A stretch of DNA of 64,000 bases from Candidatus Rifleibacteriota bacterium (GCA_905236675.1 CAJOND010000006.1:35746-99745), one strand, 5' to 3'; positions 11,324 through 21,852 are shown, numbered from the stretch's first letter. The notes: generated by a model not told the origin, from the sequence alone. Numbers and translations: made by a program.

Positions 11324-13093
11324 ATGCCAATTTTTACGAATCCAGCTGCCTTATGGGGAACGATTGTTTTTCTAGGCTTAATAGCTGTATATATTTATAG
11401 ACGACGCTCTAGAAATATTGTCTTATCAACAATAATGTTTTTTTCAAAATCTAAGAGCACTGCCGAGGGTGGGCAGAAACTCCATAAATTACAGACTCCT
11501 TTAATTTTTTACTTAGAAGTTCTTATCTTTTTACTTTTGATTATGGCTATTGCTAACCCTGTTAGTTTGCATAGAGGACAACTAATACCTATTTCAATTG
11601 TATTGGATGACTCTTTGTCTATGACGGCTGGTGGGAAAAATTCAGCCTACAATTTATGTCTGAGTTACTTAAAAGGAAATATTTTTTCAAAATCCTATTA
11701 TTCTATTACTCTTATAAAAGCTTCTGATAAACCTGTAATTATAGGTAGACGAGACATGGGAGTAGTTGAAGCAGAAAATACTTTGAAAGCATGGAAGTGC
11801 GAATCTGTAAATTCTAATCTTATGGTTGCTGTTGCACATGCGATAGAAATGGGAACAGATGAAACTATTATATTAGTATTAACAGATCATCTAAATAAGA
11901 AAACCAATTCTGAATCTATAAAATGGCTTTCTTTTGGAATGCCAAGAGAAAATATTGCAATAACTTCAGCTAATAGAAGTGCTAATGGTAGGGTTGACAG
12001 ATGTTTCTTTGAATTTACTAATTTTTCGAAAAAGCAAAAGGTACTTGAAGCAGAAATTTTAGATTCTACTAATGATAAGGTTTTAAATAATATATCAACT
12101 ACTTTAGAACCGAAATCCTCAAGAAGAGTAGTATTGAAGATACACGAACAGAGTTCTACTATAAAGGCAAAAATAAAAAATGATGATATAACCTATGACA
12201 ATGAGGTAATATTGCTTCCCATAAAACGTGAAAAAATGAAAGTTGCTTTGGATTTTAATAATTTGGCTTTGGCTAATGCTGTAAATAAAGCAGTTTTATC
12301 AACAGATATGGCTGTTATAGATAGTAAACTACCACAAATTCAAATAACAGATAAAATTATTAAGGCAAAGGATTCTGTTATAACACAGGTTGTTTTTCCT
12401 CAAGCTTCTCATACTTTGTCTTTGGTAAAGAATTTTGCTGCTGATAAGAATGATTCTATTACTTCTGATCTGCCATTGGAAAATGGTATATGGGTTGCTG
12501 ATTCAAGTTTTTATAGAATGGGTAAAACTTTGTTAGTAAGTGGTAATATTCCTTTGATTTGCGTGGATGAAGATAGTAATAATTGGAATACTGTATATTT
12601 AAACTATGTTTATAATAACTCTAATATGGATAAAACCACATTCTGGCCAGTCTTTTTCTTTAATGTTCTGGAATGGACATCGCATTTTGTTCCAGGACCT
12701 AATTCTTTTAATTTCAGATCGGGCAGTCAAATAATTGTCAGTGCTGAAAAAGAATCTACTAAAGTTTTACTTAAAAGGACTTTGGAGAATAATAAAGAAG
12801 AAGTTAAGGAAGGTATGGTTAATAATGGAAAAGTATATTTTCAGGCTAATCTTCCTGGTATATATGAAATCGAGGATGGAAATAAAAAATATAAAATCGC
12901 TGTGAATCTTTGTTCTTATGATGAATCCGATTTAACGAAATCGGAAAGAACAAAGACATATCCAGAAATAGTTTCCGATGAAAATCTGAATTATTTTGAA
13001 AGTGTTAAATGGTGGTTTATACTTTTGGCTTTCTTGTTAATGGCTTTACATCAATGGCTTATTTCAAAGAGGAGGGTAGGTTATGCTTTCTGA
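11324..13093 (+). CDS. BatA-like membrane protein (N-terminal aerotolerance-type domain)
   Basis: The N-terminus (PAALWGTIVFLGLIAVYIYRRR) is the membrane-anchored BatA N-terminal domain, with a second helix at about residues 65-80. A degenerate vWA domain follows (IVLDDSLSM, about 91-99), then a long beta-rich domain and a last membrane helix near the C-terminus (about 560-578) with a short basic tail. The gene begins 1 base after the DUF58 stop and overlaps the next gene by 11 bases. In Bat-type operons such proteins sit in the inner membrane with vWA domains outside. Function in this organism is unknown. Confidence 0.8.
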   Translation: MPIFTNPAALWGTIVFLGLIAVYIYRRRSRNIVLSTIMFFSKSKSTAEGGQKLHKLQTPLIFYLEVLIFLLLIMAIANPVSLHRGQLIPISIVLDDSLSMTAGGKNSAYNLCLSYLKGNIFSKSYYSITLIKASDKPVIIGRRDMGVVEAENTLKAWKCESVNSNLMVAVAHAIEMGTDETIILVLTDHLNKKTNSESIKWLSFGMPRENIAITSANRSANGRVDRCFFEFTNFSKKQKVLEAEILDSTNDKVLNNISTTLEPKSSRRVVLKIHEQSSTIKAKIKNDDITYDNEVILLPIKREKMKVALDFNNLALANAVNKAVLSTDMAVIDSKLPQIQITDKIIKAKDSVITQVVFPQASHTLSLVKNFAADKNDSITSDLPLENGIWVADSSFYRMGKTLLVSGNIPLICVDEDSNNWNTVYLNYVYNNSNMDKTTFWPVFFFNVLEWTSHFVPGPNSFNFRSGSQIIVSAEKESTKVLLKRTLENNKEEVKEGMVNNGKVYFQANLPGIYEIEDGNKKYKIAVNLCSYDESDLTKSERTKTYPEIVSDENLNYFESVKWWFILLAFLLMALHQWLISKRRVGYAF

Positions 13094-15872
13094 ACCTCAT
13101 TGGCTTATACTGATATTCCCTCTTCTATGTCTGGTTTTTTGGCTTAAACCAAATTCTAAAATAATTCTTTCTATAAGAGTATTATTGGTATTAGTGCTTT
13201 GCTTTGCATTAGCTTCTCCTGTATTTAAGCTACAAGGACGTGAAGGGATGATAGTCATTGTAGCAGATAGAAGTTCTTCTATGCCTCAAGATACAGATAA
13301 GCGTATTCAGGAAACTTCAGACATATTATCTCATGATATGCCTATTAATAGCAGCTTAGGCCTTGTTAGTTTTACTGATAAAGCAAGAATTGAATTTAGT
13401 CCTACTAAAAACGCGATTTCTGCCATGCAGGAGTTGACTAACAGAGATTTTTCTAACTTATCTGATGGAATAGAATTAGCTGTCTCTATGATTCCTGACG
13501 GAGTGTCAGGGAGAATAATTGTTCTTTCTGATGGATTATGGAATGGTAATAATCCACAAAATTCTGTAATAAGTGCAATAAACAGAAATATTCCTATAGA
13601 TTATAGATATATTGGTAAAACTGTTCTGAATGATTTGGCAGTAACTTATCTGGAAGTTCCAAAATTTTTAGAACCAAATGAACCATTTATTTTAAGGGCT
13701 GGAATTGATTCGCCAATGGAACAGAATGCAGATATAGAATTGTTCAATGGCGAAAAACAATTGTTTAAAACAGAGTATCATCTTAAAGCCGGGTTAAACC
13801 ATTTAAGTTTTAATTTATTTGCTCCATCAAGTTCTGTTGCCAAATATATTCTAAAGGTTTTCGGCACAGGTAAAGACTCTCAGAAACAAAATAATGTAGC
13901 TAAGTCGGTTGCTCTTGTAAAAGGGAAAAAACCAGCTTTAATTGTTACTAATGGAGTGAAATCAAGCATAAAAAATTTGCTGGATAAAAATAATATTGAA
14001 TCAGAAGAGAAGAATCCTAGAGACATATCATGGAATATAGATAGTTTATTGGGTTATTCAGTAGTTATACTTGAGAATGTTCCTGCAGAAACTCTAGGTT
14101 ATAATGGAATGCATAGCTTAGCTGCCTGGGTAAAAAATATGGGTGGAGGGTTGATATTAACAGGTGGAAAGAATTCTTATGGAAATGGTGGTTATTTCCA
14201 ATCACCATTAGAAGATGCTCTTCCGGTATCCTTAGAAATGAGAAGTGAAAAACGAAAAATGAACATAGCAATTGCTGTTGTTCTAGATCGTTCCGGCAGT
14301 ATGGGTATGCATGTTGGTGGTAGAACAAAGATGGAACTGGCAGATTTAGGAGCTGCCGCATCTTTGGATTTGCTGGGACCAAAAGATGAATTTGTTGTTT
14401 TTGCTGTTGATACTTCACCCAATTTAGTAGTTCCTTTACAGAGTATATCTTCTAATAAAGAAGAAATGCGTAACAAAATACTGTCTATTCAATCTACTGG
14501 CGGTGGTATATTTGTTTATGAAGGTATTCAGGCAGCATATGAAGCATTGAAACAATCTAATTGCAATACTAGACATATAATATTGTTTTCTGATGCAAAT
14601 GATTCTGAACATCCTGGTGAATACTGGAATTTATTGAGTAAAGCCGCAATATATAACATGACATTAAGTGTTATAGGTTTAGGCAAAGAAACTGATTGTG
14701 ATGCTGAAATATTGAAGAAAATAGCAGACGAGGGGAAAGGACGCTGTTTTTTTACTAATGAGCCTGAAGAATTGCCAAGACTTTTTACTCAAGATACTTT
14801 TATTGCAGCTAAAAGCACATTTATAGAAGAAAAGGTTAATATTTTCTCTTCCGGTGAATTAAATACTATTATTAATGGAAATTCTAATTTTAAATCTTCT
14901 ATTGATGCATATAATATTTGTTATTTAAAAGAAAATGCAACTCAGTTAATTACTGCAGAAGATGATGATAAATCACCTATTCTAGCTTCGTGGCAGTATG
15001 GTCTAGGAAAAGTTGCTTGTTATACAGGTGTATTGAGTCAGGAAAAAGGTGGAGAGTTTTTAAATTCTGAATATATTTCTAAAATCTTTTGTGGATTACA
15101 TGATTGGATTACTTTTGACGATAGAAGTGCTATAGGGGATATGACAATCAGTCAGAAAATTGAAAATGGAGTCTGGAAAGTTTATTTAAATTTAGATCCT
15201 GATAGACCAAGAGAACCATTTGAAGATAAACCTGTAATAGAATTGCTTACTTATACGTCAGGCGGTAAACCAATTCATCAGAAGATTAAAACTAACTGGG
15301 AAACAGCAGATCAGCTTTCTGCAAGCTACAATATTAAAGGTGACGAAGTTATATCATCCGTTCTTAGATTCAACGACAATCAAAAGTTAGTTCTAGCACC
15401 AGTTTGTCAAATATATTCTCCAGAATATCTGCCACAAGGGAATAGAAATGGAGCAAAAGAATTGAAGACTTTGGCAAAAATGACTGGAGGTAAAGAGTTA
15501 ATTGATTTGAATTCTGTTTGGTCTACAATGCCATTAGTTTACCAAAACAAAGATGTATCTAATTATCTTTTCGCTTTTGCACTATTTTTATTCCTGTTAG
15601 AAATAGCAGAAAGAAGATTAGCTTTAGTCAGCATAATTATGTCAGCTTTCAAGAAGGATAATATTAGAATTAAAAAAGAAAATATTAAGCCTGAAAATAA
15701 AAAAGATTATGTTTTTGAAGGCAAAACAGTAACTAATGTTGCTTCTATGAATATTCCAAAAGAAGAAAATAAGCAATCTGATTATATCAATGTAGATGAA
15801 GACGATGATGTTTCTGATGTCTATAATGCATTAAAAAAGGCAAAGAAAAAAGCAGACCGCAGAACAGGATGA
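13083..15872 (+). CDS. Large membrane protein with two vWA domains and an amidotransferase-like domain
   Basis: Two N-terminal membrane helices (about 7-20 and 31-46) precede a first vWA domain with MIDAS DRSSS at 62-66. A class I amidotransferase-like segment follows near 315-375 (SLAAWVKNMGGGLILTGG). A second vWA domain has MIDAS DRSGS at 402-406. After another beta-rich region there is a membrane helix near 825-843 and a charged cytoplasmic tail. The double-vWA plus amidotransferase-like layout is known from MoxR-linked proteins in several phyla. It ends the cluster; the rnf genes converge on it 12 bases later with no clear terminator between them. Confidence 0.85.
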   Translation: MLSEPHWLILIFPLLCLVFWLKPNSKIILSIRVLLVLVLCFALASPVFKLQGREGMIVIVADRSSSMPQDTDKRIQETSDILSHDMPINSSLGLVSFTDKARIEFSPTKNAISAMQELTNRDFSNLSDGIELAVSMIPDGVSGRIIVLSDGLWNGNNPQNSVISAINRNIPIDYRYIGKTVLNDLAVTYLEVPKFLEPNEPFILRAGIDSPMEQNADIELFNGEKQLFKTEYHLKAGLNHLSFNLFAPSSSVAKYILKVFGTGKDSQKQNNVAKSVALVKGKKPALIVTNGVKSSIKNLLDKNNIESEEKNPRDISWNIDSLLGYSVVILENVPAETLGYNGMHSLAAWVKNMGGGLILTGGKNSYGNGGYFQSPLEDALPVSLEMRSEKRKMNIAIAVVLDRSGSMGMHVGGRTKMELADLGAAASLDLLGPKDEFVVFAVDTSPNLVVPLQSISSNKEEMRNKILSIQSTGGGIFVYEGIQAAYEALKQSNCNTRHIILFSDANDSEHPGEYWNLLSKAAIYNMTLSVIGLGKETDCDAEILKKIADEGKGRCFFTNEPEELPRLFTQDTFIAAKSTFIEEKVNIFSSGELNTIINGNSNFKSSIDAYNICYLKENATQLITAEDDDKSPILASWQYGLGKVACYTGVLSQEKGGEFLNSEYISKIFCGLHDWITFDDRSAIGDMTISQKIENGVWKVYLNLDPDRPREPFEDKPVIELLTYTSGGKPIHQKIKTNWETADQLSASYNIKGDEVISSVLRFNDNQKLVLAPVCQIYSPEYLPQGNRNGAKELKTLAKMTGGKELIDLNSVWSTMPLVYQNKDVSNYLFAFALFLFLLEIAERRLALVSIIMSAFKKDNIRIKKENIKPENKKDYVFEGKTVTNVASMNIPKEENKQSDYINVDEDDDVSDVYNALKKAKKKADRRTG

Positions 15873-15884
15873 TTTTAGATGGTT

Positions 15885-16478
15885 TTATTTAATAATGATT
15901 GTCAATCCATAGAATGCCATGGACATTATGGAAGCAATTAGCATTGTTAGTCCTGTTTTCCCTAAATAAATGGAGATGCTTGATTCATCAACCCTGCGTC
16001 TTAAAGAAGCCATTAAACATATTACTAAAAGCCAGCCTAGACCACTTCCTAAAGAATAAGCTACTGAATTTATAAAATCATATTCCTTTAATACTACAAA
16101 AAGGCTTGCACCTAAAATTGAACAATTTACAGCTATTAATGGTAAAAAAATGCCAAAAGAAGCGAAAATTTCAGGGAAAAATCTATCAAGAAACAACTCT
16201 AAAAATTGAGTTATCGCAGCTATAGTAAGAACAAAAAATAGTAATTGTAGATATTCTATATTTAAAGGTAATAAGATATATTTATAAAGAGTAAAATTGA
16301 CTGAAGTTGAAATTAGCATTACAAAGCATACTGCTAATCCCATCTGAAAAGATGTTTTTAAATTAGATGAAATAGAAATTAAAGGACAGGTTCCAAGAAA
16401 ATAGAATAAAACGATATTTTCAGTTATACTTGCTGTGAAAATAATTTTCAAAATGAAAACTATCTGTTCCCAATCCAT
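15885..16478 (-). CDS. rnfA: RnfA/NqrE-type membrane subunit
   Basis: The 197-residue protein has six hydrophobic helices and the hallmark SITENIVLFYFLGTCPL near the N-terminus, as well as a second NCSILGASLF half-repeat. This is the antiporter-like RnfA (NqrE) fold, which carries the iron-sulfur or flavin-linked membrane electron path. I start at ATG 16478, not at the upstream in-frame start near 16577, because 16478 lies 2 bases after the rnfE stop and has AGGA at a fair distance. No rnfB, rnfC, rnfD or rnfG is near, so the rest of the complex must be elsewhere. Confidence 0.88.
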   Translation of the reverse strand: MDWEQIVFILKIIFTASITENIVLFYFLGTCPLISISSNLKTSFQMGLAVCFVMLISTSVNFTLYKYILLPLNIEYLQLLFFVLTIAAITQFLELFLDRFFPEIFASFGIFLPLIAVNCSILGASLFVVLKEYDFINSVAYSLGSGLGWLLVICLMASLRRRVDESSISIYLGKTGLTMLIASIMSMAFYGLTIIIK

Positions 16479-16480
16479 TA

Positions 16481-17083
16481 TCAATTTTTCCTGCCAAAAC
16501 TTCTTAACCAGTTTACTATAAATAAGAACAATGCAAATACTATAAAAGCACCTGGAGGAGAAGAGAAAACTCTGCAAGGAATAAATCCTTCAGGCATTAT
16601 AGCTAGTTGCCATAATGTCCCTTTTCCTAGGGGTTCACGAACTAAGGAAATACTCATTAATACCATCATATAACCTAAAGATACTCCTATGGCATCGCAT
16701 AAACTTTCACTTAGGTTATGAGATGAAGCATACGCTTCCATTCTTCCCATTACAATGCAATTTGTGACAACTAGGCCTACATATGCACCAAGTTCTCTTG
16801 CAATTTCAGGATATAAGACTTTCAAAAGCTGTTCTGCGGTTATTACAATAGTGACTATTATCAACATATAAGATAAAAGCCTGAATCTTGAAGGGATTTT
16901 GAATCTAATAACAGAACATATGGACGAAGTAATAATAGTTGTTAAACCAACAATAATAGACATAAAAAAAGCATTCTCAACATTTGTTGTGGCAGCTAGG
17001 GTTGAACAAAGACCTAGAGCAAGAACAAAAACAGGATTCTCTGTAATCATTCCACGATATATGTTTTTTAAAGCCTTATTCAA
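16481..17083 (-). CDS. rnfE: RnfE/NqrD-type membrane subunit
   Basis: The protein has six membrane helices with the family block ENPVFVLALGLCSTLAATT at the N-terminus and VVTNCIVMGRMEA in the second half. It pairs with RnfA in the ferredoxin:NAD oxidoreductase (or Na+-NQR) membrane core. I choose the TTG at 17083, with AAGAAGGA 7 bases upstream, which gives the N-terminus MNKALKNIYRGMITENPVF that matches family length; an in-frame TTG at 17101 is the alternative. It is followed directly by rnfA. Rnf and Nqr versions cannot be separated from these two subunits alone. Confidence 0.87.
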   Translation of the reverse strand: MNKALKNIYRGMITENPVFVLALGLCSTLAATTNVENAFFMSIIVGLTTIITSSICSVIRFKIPSRFRLLSYMLIIVTIVITAEQLLKVLYPEIARELGAYVGLVVTNCIVMGRMEAYASSHNLSESLCDAIGVSLGYMMVLMSISLVREPLGKGTLWQLAIMPEGFIPCRVFSSPPGAFIVFALFLFIVNWLRSFGRKN

Positions 17084-17110
17084 TATAGATTCCTTCTTCA
17101 ATCTTCATTC

Positions 17111-19402
17111 TTAGAATATCGGCATACCACATTTAGTACAGAATTTTTCCTGTGGTTCGTTATCTTGTCCACAATTAGAGCAGGTAATCATTTTTACTTT
17201 TTCTATTTGAATATTCTGTTTCATATCTTCTTCTTTCATATTCGGCGGTAAATTATTAAGAGGCATATTTTCATTAGAAGCAGATTGCTTTTGTTTCTCT
17301 GGTGCTAATGATGTTGCTAAATGTCCAACATCTTTTCCTATAACCTGGGTCATATCAACACCATCTTTAACTTTTAAAACACAGAATATTTCTATAGGCA
17401 TTGATTTACCTTTAACCATTATAGATTCACGCTGCTCAATATCGAAGTAATCTTTAACCCTTTCGTATGTGGCTCTTGTGATATACATTTCCATCCCTTT
17501 AGCCTGAGCCATAATACGAGCTGCAAGGTTGACGTTGTCTCCAATAACTGTGTAAGAAAGAGCTTTTTCAGACCCCATATATCCAGCTGTTACTATGCCA
17601 GTATTTACTCCTACCCCAATTTGGATAACCGGTTTCCCTTCTTTTCTCCATACTTCCTGAAGTTCTCTAAGAGCATCAAGCATACGAACACCGCAAAGAA
17701 CTGCTCTGATAGGGTCATCATCTCTAGCAACAGGAGCACCAAACAAGGCCATTAATTCGTCACCGACGTATTTATCAAGTGTTCCATCTAGTTCCATTAA
17801 AATATCTGTCATTCTAGTAAAATAAACATTTAATTGCTCAACAATGTCGGTTGGGTCCATATTTTCAGACATTTTAGTAAAACCACGAATATCAGAAAAG
17901 AAACAGGAAACTTCGCACTTTTTACCGCCTAGTTTTAATGCAGACGGGTCCGACATAATCATTTCCGCAACTGCAGGAGAAACGATACGGCTTAAGCTGC
18001 CTCTTAATTCTTCGTTTTTCTTTAACTGGTCTTCACTAAGTTTTTGAGCTGAAACCAAGTCATCCATAGTTGCAGAATATAATTTAGCATTTTTCATAAC
18101 CAAACCGGCAACTTCAGCGCAGGTTGTCAAAAGGTTTTGGTCATCTCTAGTGTAATCAGGGTTATTCATTTCCTCAACATTCAGAATAGCAAAGATTTTT
18201 CCTTCACTATATATTGGGGCTGCTAAGACTGTTTTCAAAACACCTTTCCCGATTAATCCCTTCATTTGAGGATTTATTTCACATTCTTTAACGCCGAAAG
18301 CCCCAGCTCCACCAGTGACTTCATTTATCTTTACATTTAAAAGATGGGTAATCATGCTGTTCTCTTCGTAAGGAACTTCATAATTCTTATATTCATTAAC
18401 TTTCATTCCGGTTGCTTTGACTATTACCAGCTTTCCTTCTTTTTCATCGTTTAAAAGAAGTTGAACTTTTTTAGCATCAAGACCTTTGGTAATTATTTCT
18501 ACAGTATTAGCAAATATCTGGTCACGATCTAAGCTTTTGGTGAGATTCTTTATACGCATTAGCGTTGTGGTTAAACGCATCGACTTTTTATTGAAATCTT
18601 CACGCATTTGCCTGATTTCGCGTTCCATACGTTCTTCATTGGTTTCTATGGGTTCTTCTGGTTCATCTTGAGTATCAGATTCTTTGTCGGTTTCTTCTTT
18701 ATTGTCCTGATTTGCCACAGAAGTTGTAGATTTACTTTTATCATTTTTATTTAATCCTAATGCTGAATCCATAGCAGATGCATTCTTTTTGTTTTTAGCT
18801 TCCATGTCTGCTTTATATTTTGCTGCAAGCGTAGGATCTACTCTGGCTTTTAAATTTCCATCCGCCCCTGTTATTTTTCCTGTTGTATCAACTACACCAC
18901 CATTTTTTTTGAGGGTGTCAAACTTTATATATAGAAATAGCAAAAAGGCGGCAGAAATCAAAACCATTACAGAGTATTCGTTCCAAATATCCTCAATAGG
19001 AAATTGTTTTGGTTTTAGTTTGATGAGAATAGTGGAGCCAGCCATTAGTAGGGGTAATATAAAACCAAAAAAGCTTATTGTATATTTTTCTCCTAAAACG
19101 CCTATTATTCCTGCTAAGGCAAATATATAAAAATAGGAGTAATAAGATTGAAACTTAGTAAGATTCTTCGGTATTTTGTTTAAAAAAATAACTACCGCAA
19201 CAGCTAAAGTTAAAAAAGAAGCAAGGATACCTAAAAAATCTTTAAACTTTTTATTAGGATCTCCTGTTGTTGCAGTAGCAGCAGGTGATTTATTTTTTTG
19301 ATTAGCAGATGGTTTTGTATTTTGAGTGGCAGATGATTTTGTGGCTATGGGTTTGTCTTTTTCTTTATTTTTATTGGTTTCTTTTTTTATTTGCTCAGCC
19401 AT
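17111..19402 (-). CDS. Class III adenylate/guanylate cyclase with GAF domain and C-terminal zinc ribbon
   Basis: Domain order: Lys/Thr/Ala-rich disordered start, four membrane helices within about residues 55-165, a charged linker and coiled coil (about 250-300), a GAF domain (about 305-450), a class III cyclase domain (about 485-680) and a zinc ribbon at the end (CSNCG, then CTKCG). Cyclase hallmarks are present: FFSDIRGFT (first metal Asp), DKYVGDELMALFG (second metal Asp and the purine-binding Lys typical of ATP use) and GDNVNLAARI. It most likely makes cAMP in response to a ligand bound by the GAF domain. The rnfE gene follows 27 bases later, but co-regulation is only inferred. Confidence 0.9.
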   Translation of the reverse strand: MAEQIKKETNKNKEKDKPIATKSSATQNTKPSANQKNKSPAATATTGDPNKKFKDFLGILASFLTLAVAVVIFLNKIPKNLTKFQSYYSYFYIFALAGIIGVLGEKYTISFFGFILPLLMAGSTILIKLKPKQFPIEDIWNEYSVMVLISAAFLLFLYIKFDTLKKNGGVVDTTGKITGADGNLKARVDPTLAAKYKADMEAKNKKNASAMDSALGLNKNDKSKSTTSVANQDNKEETDKESDTQDEPEEPIETNEERMEREIRQMREDFNKKSMRLTTTLMRIKNLTKSLDRDQIFANTVEIITKGLDAKKVQLLLNDEKEGKLVIVKATGMKVNEYKNYEVPYEENSMITHLLNVKINEVTGGAGAFGVKECEINPQMKGLIGKGVLKTVLAAPIYSEGKIFAILNVEEMNNPDYTRDDQNLLTTCAEVAGLVMKNAKLYSATMDDLVSAQKLSEDQLKKNEELRGSLSRIVSPAVAEMIMSDPSALKLGGKKCEVSCFFSDIRGFTKMSENMDPTDIVEQLNVYFTRMTDILMELDGTLDKYVGDELMALFGAPVARDDDPIRAVLCGVRMLDALRELQEVWRKEGKPVIQIGVGVNTGIVTAGYMGSEKALSYTVIGDNVNLAARIMAQAKGMEMYITRATYERVKDYFDIEQRESIMVKGKSMPIEIFCVLKVKDGVDMTQVIGKDVGHLATSLAPEKQKQSASNENMPLNNLPPNMKEEDMKQNIQIEKVKMITCSNCGQDNEPQEKFCTKCGMPIF

Positions 19403-19422
19403 TTTAATAATCTACCAAAAAT

Positions 19423-21477
19423 TTAAATTGTAGTAATTTCTGTCATTAAGCATTCAGCTGTATAGCTTCCTGCCTTCATTTTAGGTAACAATTCTTCTGC
19501 TTCGCTATGTTTGCCTTTTAATACAAGCAAATGACCATACCAGGCAACGGATTTACTATTAGGCACAGTATTATTCATACATTCTTTTGCTAAATCATAT
19601 GCTTCTTGTATTTTATTTTCAGAATTAGCAACAATAGAATTAATCGTATTTTTGTAAGAAAGGCATTTCCCTCTTACAGGCAAATCAGTAACCTGCATTT
19701 TCCATTTTTGTAAGGATTGTTTTGAATTAATAGCATTATCTAATTCTGATAATTCTAACAATATCATCAGTTTTATAAGTGGCGATTTAGCACATTGTAA
19801 TGCTTTTGTATAATTCACATGACTTTGAACATTGTCTTTTATACTTAAACAATAACGCCCCAAGGTTAATAGTGAAATAGCTGACTCATCACCAGACATG
19901 GATTTTGCTCTATCGGCAGAAATAGAATTTATTAGCTTACATGCTGTCGGGAAATCGCCTTTTTCTGTTTTTAACCAAGCTTCATAAACTTGACAACTTT
20001 CATAATAATCTGTGTTTTGAAAGATTTGATAAAAGTCATTTATGCTTTTTACAGCAGTTTCATAATCTTCTGCACTTATTTGAGATACTATCATTGCAAG
20101 TGCAAAAGATGGAAAATTCTTTTTTGTTTCAAGGTTTAATACTTTTTTCCCTAGAGCTAAAGCTGAAGTTATGTCACCATTATTTACAAAGTTCCACATT
20201 TTGTTTTCTAAAATCTTTATATCAGAAAAACTCAGGTTTTTAGTAGGTGATTTTGAATTGTTAACATTGTCAACAACAGCAGAACCTGTTTGAGGGAAAA
20301 GCTTATAAATTAAAAGTTTGCTAAAAGGCATTATTAATGCAGAAAGTATACTACCAATAATTCCTATGGACATATAGGCGAGTCTTGGAAATAGTTTTAG
20401 ATTATTACTTTGAAATGCTAGAACAAAAATGCCAAAGAAAAAGCAGAATAGCCATATTCCAAGCAGTTCATAAGTAACAGGTCGCATATTTTCTTTAACT
20501 AATTTAAATAATGGGAATATGAGAAATAAAGCTAATGCAACCAAATGACTTGCTATAATCATTCTGGGAATTATCCAGATACCATCGTATATATTATCGC
20601 CTCTATCTAGAAGTAGAGAGGTATACACATCGTTAATGCAATAATTTTGAGCTATAGTTAAAAGAGCGACTCCTCCAATAACAAAAATAATAACATGTTT
20701 TATATTGGTTTTTTTTGAAAGTGCAGAAGCACTTAAGCCTAAAGTAGTAAATAAGAAAATATAATAAAAAATAGCCATATATCTACTTAAGAATAATGGT
20801 AGAAAACTAATAAAAATAATAAGAGGTTGATTCAATAAAAGATTAAAAAAATCATTTTTAGGACCATTTTTTATATTAGCTTTACTAATAAGTTTGCAGG
20901 TATTGAAGGCCCTACCAAAATTGAAGGTATACATATCTATGGCAAAGCACATTTTTAAATCTTCATATGAATAACCATTTTTATAGATAAATTTTTCTTT
21001 AGCTAGTATTTCTTCAGCGGAATATGGCATTCCCATAATCAACTTGACCATAGCAGAGCGTATTTTGGCAGCTGATTTTTCTGGAACTAGTTTTAAAGAT
21101 TCTGCAAAATCTGTTGCAGCACTTACCATATCTCCTTCTTGAGCATGTATTTTCCCTAATAATAATGCAACTTCTGCTTGACCTGCTATTGGCAACTTTT
21201 TTGTGGGTATTCTCTTTAAGGTGTTGGCTGCTTGTTTAAACTGTTTTAATTTTGCATGAAGCATAGCCATATTCAAAAGAGGCTGAATATTGTTATATTC
21301 TGAATAAGCTTTTTCGTAACAATCATAAGCTTCATCATATTGCCCATTTGCTTCCATTCTTGCTGCTTTTTGAAGATAAAGGTGATAAGTATTATCTAGT
21401 TCATCCTTAGAATCTTGAGCAAAAGTAGCAGATATTGTAAAAACTAAAGCAAATATTAGAAGCAAATACTTTTTCAT
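19423..21477 (-). CDS. Exported TPR protein with a central membrane region
   Basis: I start at ATG 21477, which has GAAAGGA 6-7 bases upstream; a TTG at 21492 is in frame but inside that site. A signal peptide (cut near TFAQ) is followed by TPR units from about residue 30 to 160 (GQYDEAYDCYEKAYSEY and similar), six or seven membrane helices between about 215 and 395, and more TPR-like helices to the C-terminus. This places TPR domains on the outer side of the membrane at both ends or across it. It lies between the cyclase gene and a small unknown gene on the same strand. No known family comes to mind. Confidence 0.75.
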   Translation of the reverse strand: MKKYLLLIFALVFTISATFAQDSKDELDNTYHLYLQKAARMEANGQYDEAYDCYEKAYSEYNNIQPLLNMAMLHAKLKQFKQAANTLKRIPTKKLPIAGQAEVALLLGKIHAQEGDMVSAATDFAESLKLVPEKSAAKIRSAMVKLIMGMPYSAEEILAKEKFIYKNGYSYEDLKMCFAIDMYTFNFGRAFNTCKLISKANIKNGPKNDFFNLLLNQPLIIFISFLPLFLSRYMAIFYYIFLFTTLGLSASALSKKTNIKHVIIFVIGGVALLTIAQNYCINDVYTSLLLDRGDNIYDGIWIIPRMIIASHLVALALFLIFPLFKLVKENMRPVTYELLGIWLFCFFFGIFVLAFQSNNLKLFPRLAYMSIGIIGSILSALIMPFSKLLIYKLFPQTGSAVVDNVNNSKSPTKNLSFSDIKILENKMWNFVNNGDITSALALGKKVLNLETKKNFPSFALAMIVSQISAEDYETAVKSINDFYQIFQNTDYYESCQVYEAWLKTEKGDFPTACKLINSISADRAKSMSGDESAISLLTLGRYCLSIKDNVQSHVNYTKALQCAKSPLIKLMILLELSELDNAINSKQSLQKWKMQVTDLPVRGKCLSYKNTINSIVANSENKIQEAYDLAKECMNNTVPNSKSVAWYGHLLVLKGKHSEAEELLPKMKAGSYTAECLMTEITTI

Positions 21478-21498
21478 CAAAATTCCTTTCAAAATAAA

Positions 21499-21852
21499 CT
21501 AAAAGCCCATTTGGGATAAAAAATTTTGCACAAAAAGCTGAATTTCATTTGCAGCAGATTCTTTTCTAGAAGCTTCATGAAAAGCAATCTTGGCCCCTCT
21601 CATTTCACCTTCTCTGGTTTTGTAGACTTCAATTCTGTAAACAAATTCTTGAGAATAATTTTTATGAGGAAAGATCTTTACCAACACATGAGAATTGTCT
21701 AAAAGACGTATAATCATTGTTTCTTGTAAACTATTAGTTTGGAATGCAATATCCATTCCAATATCTTCTTTTTTTCGAAACAAATAACGCTGGGTGGCCC
21801 GATATATCAGGTCACCCACGTCTTGTAGACTTAGATAGAACTCTTTATCCAT
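21499..21852 (-). CDS. Small unknown cytoplasmic protein
   Basis: The 117-residue soluble protein has helix-strand alternation, a central beta-rich part (NSHVLVKIFPHKNYSQEFVYRIEVYK) and no motif or membrane segment. It lies between valS and the TPR membrane gene, all on the minus strand with gaps of 43 and about 20 bases, so it is probably co-transcribed with them. The ribosome binding site is weak (TAGAGA). I do not recognise it. Confidence 0.6.
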   Translation of the reverse strand: MDKEFYLSLQDVGDLIYRATQRYLFRKKEDIGMDIAFQTNSLQETMIIRLLDNSHVLVKIFPHKNYSQEFVYRIEVYKTREGEMRGAKIAFHEASRKESAANEIQLFVQNFLSQMGF

